Assembly (NCBI RefSeq): GCF_000242455.2
Contig: NC_019892.1
Coordinates: forward strand, 4,464,001 to 4,528,000
Reading direction: 5' to 3'
Length of the DNA: 64,000 nt
DNA from: Singulisphaera acidiphila DSM 18658
GTDB taxonomy: Bacteria; Planctomycetota; Planctomycetia; Isosphaerales; Isosphaeraceae
The notes below the pieces were generated by a model. That model saw nothing but the letters and a program-made list of their open reading frames with translations. It was not told where the DNA came from and did not search any database. Shown in pieces: positions 28,401-36,893 of the stretch. A program made the translations under genes and the position numbers. Within the stretch, counting starts at the first letter, position 1; each line of letters starts with the position of its first letter.

Positions 28401-31400
28401 ATGGTCGCTGATTATTACACGATGCTGGGCGTTGACCCGGGTGCCGACCGCGGGACGCTGGAGTCGGCACTGGCGCGTTGCCAGCCGCTCTGGTCGTCCG
28501 GAACTCGGAACCCGAAGAACAAGCACACCTATCAGTCGTACCTCGACCAGATCCCCGCCCTCCGCCAGGCCCTGCTCGGCGACCCGGACGCTCGAGCGGC
28601 CTACGACGCCGAACTCGCCGCAGCGCAGCGGATCGAGCGCGACGGGAAACTCGACACGCTCCAGCGCCTGCTTCGCCTCCGCTCCGCCAAGGGGGGGCTA
28701 ACCGTCGGCGACCGGACCTTGCTCCGCGACGAAGCCGTCCGGCTCGGGCTGACGGCCGACGACCTCGACCGCCTGGCCGAGTTGATCCCGCCCAAGCCCG
28801 AGACGCCCGCCGAGGAGGATACGCCCGACCCTCCGGTCGATGTCCTCGACCCGGCCATGCGCCGGCAGATTCGGGTGGCCCTGACCCACCTCCGCCGCCT
28901 GGACCTCTACGACGCCCTGTCGCTCACCCGCGACGCCCCCGCGCAGGAGATCATCGCGCTGGCCGACGCCGAGCGTAGGCGATGGATGCAAAAGGCCCAG
29001 GTCACGGCCGAGAAAACCGCCTGGCTCGAGCTGGTCTCGCACGCGCAGTCGCACCTGACCAATCCCGAGTCGCGAGCCCGCTACGACCGGACCCTGGCCC
29101 TCGAAGCCGAAGAGACCTTGGTCGCGTCGATTGAGTTCGCCTTGCAGGGTTTGCCGCGTCTCGACCCCGGCACGCGGAACGCCTTGCTCGATGAAGGGGC
29201 CGCCCTCGGGATCGGCCCCGAACGCGTCGACCGGCTCATCGTCCGCGCCTGTCGGAGCCTGGGCGTGGCCCGCGACGCCGGCCCTTCGGCCACGACCGTC
29301 ACGGTACCCCCTCGCCACTTGCGCTGCCGGGTCTGTGTGGGCGTCACTGATTTCGCCCAGGCCGCGCGACAGAAAACAGCAGCCTGCCGCCATTGCCGGG
29401 CCTCGCTCCGCTGGGATTGCCCAATCTGCAAGAAGCCGCACTGGATCGACGAACCCCGCTGCCCTTGCGGGTTCAAGGTCGAACTCCGTGACCCGCTGAT
29501 CCGCCACTTCGAGGCCGCGACCCGGGCCTACAAAACCCGCGACCTCGAGACAGCGCTCCGGCACTTGAAGCGGATCCAGGAGTTCGCGCCGAAACATGTC
29601 GGCACCCGCAAGGCGATGGAGCGGATCCAACACCGGCTCGCCGACATCGACCGGGCCCGCGCAGCCTGGGAATCGGCGCGGACCGCGGGCCGACTCGTCG
29701 CCGCGCTCGAAACGCTCGAACTCTGGGCCTCGATGCTCCACCCAGGCCACCCCGAGGTCGCGTCCAGTCGGGCCGACCTGACGACCCCATTGCGCCGGGC
29801 TCAAAACCTGGCGGCCCGCGGCCGCGCGATCGCGGCCACCGACCCGAAAGCCGCGCGCAGCTTCTATCAGCAGAGTCTCGCCCTCGCCTCCGACCTGCCC
29901 GAGGCGCTCGAGGGACTCCAGCGCTGCCCGCCTGACCACCCATCGAGCCTCATCGCTGATTTCGTCGACGGACGCGTCCGGCTCCGTTGGGTGGCTCCGG
30001 CCCCCGACGGCCTCGGCCCTCTCTCTTACATACTCTTGCGCAAGCATGGTGGGCCGATCGAGCACCTCGCCGACGGCACGAGGATCGCCGAACTGACCGC
30101 CACTGAATATGACGATATCCAAGTCAGCGCGGGCGAGACGGTCAGCTACGCCGCCCTGAGCAGGCGAGGCGGAGCCGAGTCGGTCTCCGCCGCGGCCATC
30201 GGGCCGATCGTCCTGCTCGGTGAAGTGACCGATATCCGCGTCGAAGCCGGCGACCAAGAAGTCGATCTCTCCTGGTCTCCCCCGGCCAACGTCCTCGACG
30301 TCCGGGTCGTCCGCAAGCTCGGCGCTCCCCCCACCAACGCCAAGGACGGCGAGCGAGTCGAGACGCTCCGCGACCGGGCCCACGACCGCGGCCTCGATAA
30401 CGATCGGGTCTACCACTACGGCGTCTTCTCCGTCTACAAGATGCCCGACGGCCAGATGATCGCCTCGCGAGGTGTCTTCGTCTCCGCGCAGCCGCACCCG
30501 CCGATCGAGATCTTGCCCACCCCGACGCTGTCGCTAGAGGCAGGGGGGCGAATCCGGCTCGATTGGCCAAGGCCACCGCGAGGGACGGTCAAAATTCTCC
30601 GCACCCTGAAGCCAGCGGGCCGCGTGCCCGGAGAGCGGCTCTCGTTCGCCGAGGCGGATGCGCTGGACGGGCACTGGCTCGACGTGACCGCCCCCGACCA
30701 CGCCAACGACCCCGCGCCACCAGCCCTGGGAGTCTGCCACTACACACCGATGATCGCCTCGGCAGGGATGCTCACGGTCGGCCGGAGCGCGGCCTACTCG
30801 TGCGTCCCCGACCCGTCCGACCTCCGCGCGACTCGCGTCGGCCACGGTCAGCGGGTCCACCTGCGCTGGCGATGGAGTCCGCAAGGCGCACAGTCGCTCA
30901 TCGTGGCGCGAGCCGGCTCGGCCCCGCTCGGCTCCGACGACCCCGACGCCCATCGGATCCTGGTCCACGAACTCGACTACGGTCGACTCGGCCACCATAC
31001 CTTGACCCTGCCTCTGAACGTCGAGGGTCCGTGGCACATCCGGGTCTACAGCGTCGCCCAGGTGGCCGGCCAGACAGTGGTCTCGCCCGGCCTGGAACCG
31101 ACGGCCCGCACACTTCTGCCCGGCCCGCACCCCGAGGTGACCGTCTCGTACGCCTTCCGCCGTCCTGGGTTCCCGGGCCGCCCCTGGCAGCTCACCTTCC
31201 GGACCGAGCCGGCGGGCGCGGAGATTCCACCCACCGCCCTGGTCGCCCACCCGCGCACGATCCCCTTGTCCGTCGACGACGGCGAGATCGTCCAGCAATT
31301 CCCCGCCAGCCGCGATGGATCGACCTTCCCGATCCAGTCGAAGCTCGACCTCGCGAAACAACGCGCCCGGATCTTCGCCGACCCGCACACCGAACCCGAC

Positions 31401-31454
31401 AGCATGCCGCCGATTCGCCTCCGCCACCCCGAGAACGGCGCCACACGCGCGTAA
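28401..31454 (+). CDS. Multidomain protein: degenerate J-like domains, zinc ribbons, fibronectin-III-like modules
   Basis: This protein of about 1,017 residues has no signal peptide. The N-terminus (DYYTMLGVDPGAD...) and a second region near residue 168 (LYDALSLTRDAP...NPESRARYDR) resemble J-domains of DnaJ, ending in the typical DP-ARAAYD helix, but the HPD tripeptide needed to drive Hsp70 is missing. Cysteines follow as CRVC, CRHC, CPIC and CPC between residues 309 and 356, consistent with two zinc-ribbon knuckles. A helical repeat part (about 360-510) leads into several beta-rich fibronectin-III-like modules to the C-terminus (e.g. VRLRWVAPAPDGLGPLSYILLRK). It could be a scaffold in a chaperone- or kinase-linked complex; no function is assigned. 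The GTG at 28341 is an upstream alternative start; the ATG at 28401 directly precedes the J-like domain. Confidence 0.8.
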   Translation: MVADYYTMLGVDPGADRGTLESALARCQPLWSSGTRNPKNKHTYQSYLDQIPALRQALLGDPDARAAYDAELAAAQRIERDGKLDTLQRLLRLRSAKGGLTVGDRTLLRDEAVRLGLTADDLDRLAELIPPKPETPAEEDTPDPPVDVLDPAMRRQIRVALTHLRRLDLYDALSLTRDAPAQEIIALADAERRRWMQKAQVTAEKTAWLELVSHAQSHLTNPESRARYDRTLALEAEETLVASIEFALQGLPRLDPGTRNALLDEGAALGIGPERVDRLIVRACRSLGVARDAGPSATTVTVPPRHLRCRVCVGVTDFAQAARQKTAACRHCRASLRWDCPICKKPHWIDEPRCPCGFKVELRDPLIRHFEAATRAYKTRDLETALRHLKRIQEFAPKHVGTRKAMERIQHRLADIDRARAAWESARTAGRLVAALETLELWASMLHPGHPEVASSRADLTTPLRRAQNLAARGRAIAATDPKAARSFYQQSLALASDLPEALEGLQRCPPDHPSSLIADFVDGRVRLRWVAPAPDGLGPLSYILLRKHGGPIEHLADGTRIAELTATEYDDIQVSAGETVSYAALSRRGGAESVSAAAIGPIVLLGEVTDIRVEAGDQEVDLSWSPPANVLDVRVVRKLGAPPTNAKDGERVETLRDRAHDRGLDNDRVYHYGVFSVYKMPDGQMIASRGVFVSAQPHPPIEILPTPTLSLEAGGRIRLDWPRPPRGTVKILRTLKPAGRVPGERLSFAEADALDGHWLDVTAPDHANDPAPPALGVCHYTPMIASAGMLTVGRSAAYSCVPDPSDLRATRVGHGQRVHLRWRWSPQGAQSLIVARAGSAPLGSDDPDAHRILVHELDYGRLGHHTLTLPLNVEGPWHIRVYSVAQVAGQTVVSPGLEPTARTLLPGPHPEVTVSYAFRRPGFPGRPWQLTFRTEPAGAEIPPTALVAHPRTIPLSVDDGEIVQQFPASRDGSTFPIQSKLDLAKQRARIFADPHTEPDSMPPIRLRHPENGATRA

Positions 31455-31468
31455 TCCCCTCCATTCCA

Positions 31469-31599
31469 TTTCCCTGGGACCGCGGCGCCCCGCCCGCTCT
31501 TATTTTGAATTTAATTGCTTTCATTAAAATAACTAAAAACCAATAATCATAAAATTAAAAAAAATAAATTATGAGCGGTGCGCCTACGGTCCCAGGGAA
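31469..31599. repeat. Dispersed palindromic repeat, family A (longest copy)
   Basis: The left arm TTTCCCTGGGACCGCGGCG runs on through CCCGCTCTTAT; the right arm is ATGAGCGG...CGGTCCCAGGGAA; about 65 bp of very AT-rich sequence lie between. It sits after the stop of the J-like protein gene and before the cobalamin riboswitch. It could end transcription of the upstream gene or be a small non-autonomous element. Confidence 0.75.
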
Positions 31600-31689
31600 G
31601 ACAATCCCGGTTTTCCCGAAGGGTTCATGCGAGCGGTCTGGTTGCAAATCCCTTGACCAGCGCCAACCAAAATGGCTCTAATGAGCGTC

Positions 31690-31877
31690 CTCGACAGGTG
31701 CTCCCGGCCATTCTCTTTGAATTGGTCCGGGGGAGAATAGGGAAGACGGTGAGAATCCGTCGCGGGGCCGCCGCTGTAATCGGCTAGGTTCCCGGTCCAA
31801 AGAGTGCCACTGCCGCGAGGCGGGAAGGCCGGCCGGGAACTGCTCGAAGCCGTAAGCCAGAAGACCTGCCCGTCGAG
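31690..31877 (+). ncRNA. Cobalamin (B12) riboswitch
   Basis: The conserved blocks of the cobalamin element occur in order: P1 CTCGAC (31690-31695) with AGGTGC, then GGGAA...ACGGTGAGAATCCGTC, GCCGCTGTAATCGG, GTGCCACTG, GGCGGGAAGGC, and the closing B12 box AAGCCAGAAGACCTGCC, with GTCGAG (31872-31877) pairing to P1. The first gene downstream, 125 bases on, encodes a DUF1559 pseudopilin. A GATGCTT/AAGCATC hairpin at about 31888-31910 and a GCAGAC/GTCTGC hairpin further on may belong to the switching platform. No T-run is visible, so control of translation or Rho-dependent ending seems more likely than intrinsic termination. Confidence 0.9.
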
Positions 31878-32002
31878 ATTCTGTTCCGATGCTTCGGCCA
31901 CAAGCATCCGGGCGGGCCGCTCGCAGACCGTCTGCGGAGTGCCGTGCGCCGGTGGGCCGAAGTGAACCCTCTTGCCCGGCCCGGCAGAAAGCGCTGCGTT
32001 TC

Positions 32003-33043
32003 ATGTCCACGGTCTCCGTCTCGCCTCCCTCCCCCCGTACTTCCGGCTTCACGCTGATCGAGCTGCTGGTCGTGATCGCCATCATCGCGGTCTTGATCGC
32101 GCTCTTGCTGCCCGCCGTCCAGGCGGCGCGTGAAGCAGCCCGCCGAGCCCAGTGCACGAACAACCTCAAGCAGATGGGCCTGGCCGTGGCCAACTATGAA
32201 TCGGCCACGGGCACGCTGCCCCCAGGCTCGTTCTGGGCCGCGTCGGGCACCGGACCGGGCAAGACGGCCGACGGGTTCAGCCCGTTCGTGATGATCTTGC
32301 CCTTCATTGAACAAGCGAATGCTTACAACCTTGTTAATTTCAGCCTGTCGTACAAGAACCCGGCCAACGTGACGATCGCCGGTGTGGGGATCTCGGCCTT
32401 CATGTGCCCGAGCGACCCGGCCGCCTTGCAGAATCAGCCGCTGTCCACGACCGTCTATCAGGCCCCGCCACCGGGCAACTGGACCCAGAGCTTCACCAGC
32501 TATGCAGGATGCACCGGGATCTGGGACATTCGCCCCCGCCTGGCCGACAGTAATTTTTCGCAGCAGGTGGCCAATATGAATGGCACCATTTACATGTACA
32601 GCGCCGTACGCATGGGCGATATCCAGGACGGCACGAGCAGCACGATCCTCTTCGGCGAGCGCGGCCATTCCCTCCTCTCGCCGACCGATCAGGTGGTCAA
32701 CCAATTCTGGAATTCCGGGTACTGGTACGACACGATGCTCGAGACCTACTACCCGATCAACGCCCACAAGAAGCCGGTCGGCAGCCTGGGAGCCAGATAC
32801 GTGGCCAACGCGTCGAGCCTGCACTCAGGCGGGGCCAACTTCGGTCTCGTGGATGGCTCGGTCCGATTCTTGAAGGACACGATCGACTCCTGGCCCATCA
32901 ACCCGGCAACGACGTTGGCGGCCGGGTCGAGTTACGATCAAACCGCAAACCTCTATTCGATTGCGGCGGGTTCCAAGGTTGGCGTGTACCAGGCGCTCTC
33001 CACAAGGTCCGGTGGCGAGGTCATCGGAGCGGATTCGTACTGA
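32003..33043 (+). CDS. DUF1559 (SBP_bac_10) pseudopilin-like protein under a cobalamin riboswitch
   Basis: This 346-residue protein carries a type IV prepilin-like N-terminus: cleavage after Gly15 in SGFTLIELLVVIAII with Glu at mature position 5, then the hydrophobic helix ending LLPAVQAAREAARRAQC. The C-terminus has the H-X9-DG signature HSGGANFGLVDGSVRF. These marks define the DUF1559 family, which is greatly expanded in planctomycetes and thought to be surface or secretion-linked. The ATG at 32003 starts just before the signal; no strong Shine-Dalgarno sequence is seen, which may fit control by the upstream cobalamin riboswitch. A lipoprotein and a PepSY membrane protein follow, probably in one operon. 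Confidence 0.92.
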   Translation: MSTVSVSPPSPRTSGFTLIELLVVIAIIAVLIALLLPAVQAAREAARRAQCTNNLKQMGLAVANYESATGTLPPGSFWAASGTGPGKTADGFSPFVMILPFIEQANAYNLVNFSLSYKNPANVTIAGVGISAFMCPSDPAALQNQPLSTTVYQAPPPGNWTQSFTSYAGCTGIWDIRPRLADSNFSQQVANMNGTIYMYSAVRMGDIQDGTSSTILFGERGHSLLSPTDQVVNQFWNSGYWYDTMLETYYPINAHKKPVGSLGARYVANASSLHSGGANFGLVDGSVRFLKDTIDSWPINPATTLAAGSSYDQTANLYSIAAGSKVGVYQALSTRSGGEVIGADSY

Positions 33044-33099
33044 AATGAACGCCGCTCCGGTGGTCCATGTCACTCTTCCTTTGATGGAGGCTCCTCCCC

Positions 33100-33279
33100 A
33101 TGTCGGCCCAGCGTCTGCGTTTGTGGCTCACCCCCCTGATCCTGGTCGTGCCTCTGGAGTTCGTGGGCTGCGCCCCCGCGGACTCGGGCACCATCGACCT
33201 CAAGAAGAAGGCCGAGTCCTCGCCCTCAGGCCCCTCGAAACCACGCGAATTTCGCCCGGGTGATCTCGAAGAACGCTGA
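33100..33279 (+). CDS. Small predicted lipoprotein (59 aa)
   Basis: This short gene encodes 59 residues: a basic start (MSAQRLRLW), a hydrophobic helix (LTPLILVVPLEF) and a lipobox-like VGC, then a Lys/Glu/Pro/Ser-rich mature part of about 36 residues ending PGDLEER. GGAGG lies nine bases before the ATG. It sits between the DUF1559 gene (56 bp) and the PepSY gene (51 bp), so all three are likely co-transcribed from the cobalamin-controlled leader. Small lipoproteins of this layout often follow DUF1559 genes in planctomycetes. Function unknown. Confidence 0.75.
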   Translation: MSAQRLRLWLTPLILVVPLEFVGCAPADSGTIDLKKKAESSPSGPSKPREFRPGDLEER

Positions 33280-33330
33280 GATCCTTGACCGATCCGTCCC
33301 ACCTCATTCGATCAAAAGCGGGTCTTTGTC

Positions 33331-34254
33331 ATGACCACCGAACCGCAAAGTCGGGTCGCCCGGCCCTCGTCCCGGGCACGAGTGCGCTACAACGCGGGCA
33401 TGAAACTCGTCCGCCGCGCTCATATGTACGTAGGCCTCTTTCTCGTGCCGTTCGTGCTGCTCTACGGCCTGACGGCATTCCTGTTCAACCATCCCGACTG
33501 GTTCTCGGATCGATCGGTTCGTCTCATCACCACCCAGGACGCGGCCGGGACCTCTCTCGGATCCTTTCCGAATGCCGGCGAGTTGTCCGCCCAGGTCATC
33601 CAGGCGATCAACCAAGGGGGAACGTCGCGTGTGTCGCTCTCCACGGCCCAGGTCCCGGCCTATTCGCGCGACCTTGCCCTCACGGCCAAGGGGGCGGAAG
33701 CCGAGCAAGTCATCTTCCTCGAGTTGGAAGCACGCACCGGCTCCGTCCGTTCAGCGCCCGCTCCGAAACCGGTGAGCCGGCCGGCCTGGGCTCGAGCCTC
33801 GGTCCCCCTGGACTCGCCCCCCGCCGAGGTAGCCCGAACCGCAGTGGCCGCGATCCTGAAGAAGTGGGGCAGGGGGCCCGATGAGGTCAAGGTCCGCACA
33901 CCCCCCGAGTTGATCTTCGCCGTCGAAAGCGACGACGGCACCACCTGGCGGGCAGCCTACAACCTGCAAACCGAAGCCTTGACCGTCCGCCCCTGGGGTC
34001 CCGACCTCTCAACCCGCCGATTCCTGACGGCCATGCACCTGGCCTGCCGCTACCCGTCCCAGATCAACGTTCAGTGGTGCTGGGCCGCGATCGTCGACCT
34101 CATGGCCGTCGCGATGGTCTTCTGGGGGTTCTCAGGACTGTTCATGTGGTGGCAGATGAAGTCCCTCCGGCGCCTCGGCGCAATCGTGCTGGCAGCAAGC
34201 CTGATCGGCTCCATCCTGGTGGCGATCGGAATGCATGGCCTCATCGGCCGCTAG
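33331..34254 (+). CDS. PepSY domain-containing membrane protein
   Basis: This 307-residue inner-membrane protein has an N-terminal RRAHMYVGLFLVPFVLLYGLTAFLFNH helix with the PepSY-TM-type HxxxGL pattern, a periplasmic region with PepSY-like segments (about 70-240), then two C-terminal helices (AAIVDLMAVAMVFWGFSGLFMWW and a last one to residue 304). PepSY-TM proteins often accompany metal or cofactor uptake, for example siderophore reduction. Its place in a B12-riboswitch operon hints at a role in corrinoid uptake or use (inference). An intrinsic terminator follows the stop by about 85 bp. Confidence 0.8.
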   Translation: MTTEPQSRVARPSSRARVRYNAGMKLVRRAHMYVGLFLVPFVLLYGLTAFLFNHPDWFSDRSVRLITTQDAAGTSLGSFPNAGELSAQVIQAINQGGTSRVSLSTAQVPAYSRDLALTAKGAEAEQVIFLELEARTGSVRSAPAPKPVSRPAWARASVPLDSPPAEVARTAVAAILKKWGRGPDEVKVRTPPELIFAVESDDGTTWRAAYNLQTEALTVRPWGPDLSTRRFLTAMHLACRYPSQINVQWCWAAIVDLMAVAMVFWGFSGLFMWWQMKSLRRLGAIVLAASLIGSILVAIGMHGLIGR

Positions 34255-34639
34255 ACGCCGTTCCTCCCCCCCGTGGCACGGCCCGGCTTTCGGCACGTCT
34301 CTTGCATGCTTTGTAAGATCGCTGATCTCCTGAGACCGACCCCGTCGCGTGGGGCCAAGCCATGCGACGGGGTTTTTCCTTGCGCAAGGCCTCCCAAAGG
34401 CCATTCCCAACGCCACGCTCTCCATCCCCTTTTTTACAAACAGGGCCCGGAGTTTCATGACAAATCGGCCCTCGCCTCCAATGTTTTACAAAAAATTAAA
34501 CAAAAGTGTGGCTTCTTCCGCCGCTTGATTCCGCCCTGCCACTACAGTTGCTACAATCAACGTTTCGCTTCGAAGGGTTCCCTCCCTCCTCCTCGTTCCC
34601 GAGCCGGCCGAGGGGAGCGGCTTTCAGGATCAAGCACGG
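34255..34639. other. Intergenic region
   Basis: Apart from the terminator at 34340-34377, nothing is recognised in this 385-bp stretch. The promoter of the following gene is expected in its right half, which is locally AT-richer near 34480-34510. Confidence 0.4.
34340..34377 (+). terminator. Rho-independent terminator of the riboswitch operon
   Basis: A 9-bp stem, CCCCGTCGC (34340-34348) with GCGACGGGG (34364-34372), is followed directly by five T residues. It lies 85 bp past the PepSY stop and closes the transcription unit. Confidence 0.88.
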
Positions 34640-35383
34640 ATGAACCGGTACACCAGCGACGCCGACGACTTTTACATCAACATGAATTTGAACACGGAAA
34701 TGGAGCTTCCGACCAGCCGCGACACCGTGCTGCATTACTTCGAACAGATGAAAAAGGCGTTTCCCGACCTCCACAATTTTTTCACGCGAGAGAGCGGCGA
34801 CCTGGTGCTGGAGGGGGACAAGGAGGAGGAGTCGTATCGCTGGCTCGCGATCGAGCCCAAGCGGCTCTGCTCAGGGCAGATCAATCCCGAGACGGCCGAG
34901 GACGCCTACCGCCAGCACGAGATGGTCCTCGAAATGGCTCCTCACCTGCTGACGATCAGCGTACTCGACTGCGAAGCGCTTGACCTCATGTACGGGTTCG
35001 ACTTCACTTATGAAGGGAACCACGACGAAATCGTGGCCGAAGCCCTGGGCCTCGGTCCCGGCCTCGAAGGTATGCTCGAGCGGCCCGGCGCACGCGTGCT
35101 CAACTACGAACCGTCAATCACCCTGGCCCTCGATGAGTCGTGCCGGCTCCAGTGCCGAATCTCGGTCGAGACCCGCACCAACGCCTTTCAAGTCCGGACG
35201 GGCGAATTCCCCGAGGACCAGATCAGCGTCTTCTTCACCATCCGCCAGTACTGGGGAGGCGGTCCCGACCAATCCTACCTCGACTCCTTCCGCCGCCAGT
35301 GCGCGATCGGTGAAGACTTCGTTCAGAACAAGATCATCCCGCGGATCGTGCAGCCGCTTGCTCAGGCGATCGCATCGCGGTAA
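34640..35383 (+). CDS. Conserved-looking hypothetical protein (247 aa)
   Basis: I do not recognise this family. The protein is soluble, acidic, and has no signal peptide or transmembrane helix. Segments such as RDTVLHYFEQMKKAFPDLHNFF, RWLAIEPKRLCSGQINPE and VFFTIRQYWGGGPDQSYLDSFR look like a well-ordered domain with good codon use, and an AGGA ribosome site precedes the ATG. It stands alone between the terminator of the riboswitch operon and an inverted repeat. Confidence 0.75.
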   Translation: MNRYTSDADDFYINMNLNTEMELPTSRDTVLHYFEQMKKAFPDLHNFFTRESGDLVLEGDKEEESYRWLAIEPKRLCSGQINPETAEDAYRQHEMVLEMAPHLLTISVLDCEALDLMYGFDFTYEGNHDEIVAEALGLGPGLEGMLERPGARVLNYEPSITLALDESCRLQCRISVETRTNAFQVRTGEFPEDQISVFFTIRQYWGGGPDQSYLDSFRRQCAIGEDFVQNKIIPRIVQPLAQAIASR

Positions 35384-35397
35384 AGGCAGAAGAATCT

Positions 35398-35503
35398 AAC
35401 CACGAATAACACAAATGACACGAATAAAAACAATTAAATTAAATATTAAATTTTATAATTATTTTCTTCAAATTCATTCGTGTCATTTGTGTCATTCGTG
35501 GTT
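35398..35503. repeat. Inverted repeat of the AACCACGAAT-type (family C)
   Basis: The left arm (35398-35428, AACCACGAATAACACAAATGACACGAATAA) and the right arm (35472-35503) are nearly perfect complements around a 43-bp AT-rich loop. Elements of this kind, with a core of ACACGAAT and CACAAATGACACGAAT, are found between genes in many planctomycete and verrucomicrobial genomes. Function unknown. Confidence 0.8.
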
Positions 35504-35547
35504 AAAATCTTGTTTTCCCCTGGTTGGAATCTGCTGAGGGGTCACCG

Positions 35548-36810
35548 ATGGTTCGACTCAGTTCGCTGGTCAGGAATCTGAAGGCCGAGACGGCGTTTAC
35601 CGTGTTGGCCCTGGCGCGTACCCTGAAGGCGCAAGGCAAGGACGTCGTCGAGCTTGAGATCGGTGACAGTCCCTTTCCGAGCCCACCCCACGCCAAGGCG
35701 GCGGGGATCCAGGCCATTGAGGAGAACCGGACGGGCTATGGCCCGAGCCTTGGCCTGGCCGAGTTCCGGGCCTCGGCGGCGAACTTCGTTAACGTCGAGT
35801 TCGGCCATAATGTGACGGCCGAGAACATCGTCGTGGCGTCGGGGGCGAAGCCGTTCGAGCAGTACTTCGCCGAAGCCTTCCTCGAGCCCGGCGATGGCGT
35901 CCTGCTGTTCAGCCCGCACTTCCCGACCTATATCCCCAACCTCGAGCGTCGAGGGGCGCGGGCGGTGCTGGTGCCGCTTCGGGTGGAGGACGACTTTCGC
36001 CCCCGGCCGGCCGACGTCGCGCGGTTCCTGGAGAGCGACGCCAAGCCCCGCGCGATCTTCCTGAACTCGCCGCACAACCCGACCGGCGGGATCGCCACCC
36101 GCGACGACCTGGAGGCGATCGCCTCGCTGGTGCGCGGGACCGACGTGATGGTCTTTTCCGACGAGCCCTATTGCCACATGGTCTGGCGCGGTCGCCACGA
36201 GTCGATCGGGGCGCTGCCTGGGATGCTCGACCACACAGTGGCCGCCTACACGTTCAGCAAGTCGTACAGCATGAGTGGCTGGCGGATCGGCTTCGCGGTC
36301 GCGCCCCCCGAAGTGGTCCAGGCGATCGGCAACCTGATCAACACGACCGCGTCATGCAGTCCGCCGTTCGTTCAGTGGGCTGCTCGGGCCGCCTTGGAGC
36401 AGGATGCGGCGTCCCGTGACGAGACCATGCAACTCTTCCGCCACAAGGTCGAGCGGCTGGCGGCCGGCCTGGCGAAGATCGACGGGATGCGTGTCGTCCC
36501 CCCTGCGGGCACTTTCTACGTCTTTCCCGACGTCCGGCCTCTCTGCAACCGCCTCGGGATCAGCTCACACGGCCTGGCTCTCTACCTGCTCGAAGACGCG
36601 GACGACAAGTTCGGCGTCGCCTGCCTCGGCGGCGAGTCGTTTGGTGCGGCCGGGCGCGGCTTCCTCCGCTTCAGTTGCGCGGAGACCGACGAGCGGATCG
36701 ACCAGGCCGTCGCCTTCCTACCCGAAGCCTTGAGCCGCACCGACCGGATCGCCCAGTTCCTCAAGCGGCGGCCCGAATTCGTGCTCGAAACGCCTTTCGA
36801 ACTTCGCTAA
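35548..36810 (+). CDS. PLP-dependent aminotransferase, class I/II (fold type I)
   Basis: This 420-residue enzyme resembles the aspartate/aromatic aminotransferase group. Visible are NSPHNPTGG (Asn177 stacking near PLP), SDEPYCHMVW (Asp/Tyr contacting PLP), the Schiff-base Lys238 in TFSKSYSMSGWRIGF, and a C-terminal Arg (FLRFS) expected to bind the substrate carboxylate. It is expected to interconvert an amino acid and a 2-oxo acid; the substrate is not clear. GAGGGG six bases upstream supports the ATG at 35548. The next gene, a D-aminoacylase-like amidohydrolase, begins 83 bp downstream, so an amino-acid-linked operon is likely. Confidence 0.9.
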   Translation: MVRLSSLVRNLKAETAFTVLALARTLKAQGKDVVELEIGDSPFPSPPHAKAAGIQAIEENRTGYGPSLGLAEFRASAANFVNVEFGHNVTAENIVVASGAKPFEQYFAEAFLEPGDGVLLFSPHFPTYIPNLERRGARAVLVPLRVEDDFRPRPADVARFLESDAKPRAIFLNSPHNPTGGIATRDDLEAIASLVRGTDVMVFSDEPYCHMVWRGRHESIGALPGMLDHTVAAYTFSKSYSMSGWRIGFAVAPPEVVQAIGNLINTTASCSPPFVQWAARAALEQDAASRDETMQLFRHKVERLAAGLAKIDGMRVVPPAGTFYVFPDVRPLCNRLGISSHGLALYLLEDADDKFGVACLGGESFGAAGRGFLRFSCAETDERIDQAVAFLPEALSRTDRIAQFLKRRPEFVLETPFELR

Positions 36811-36893
36811 CGGGCGGAGTACCTTCCACGGCACGCACGGCGCGACCCTCGACCTCCTCAACCCTCAAGTCAAAAAGAGAAGCGAGCCCCTTC

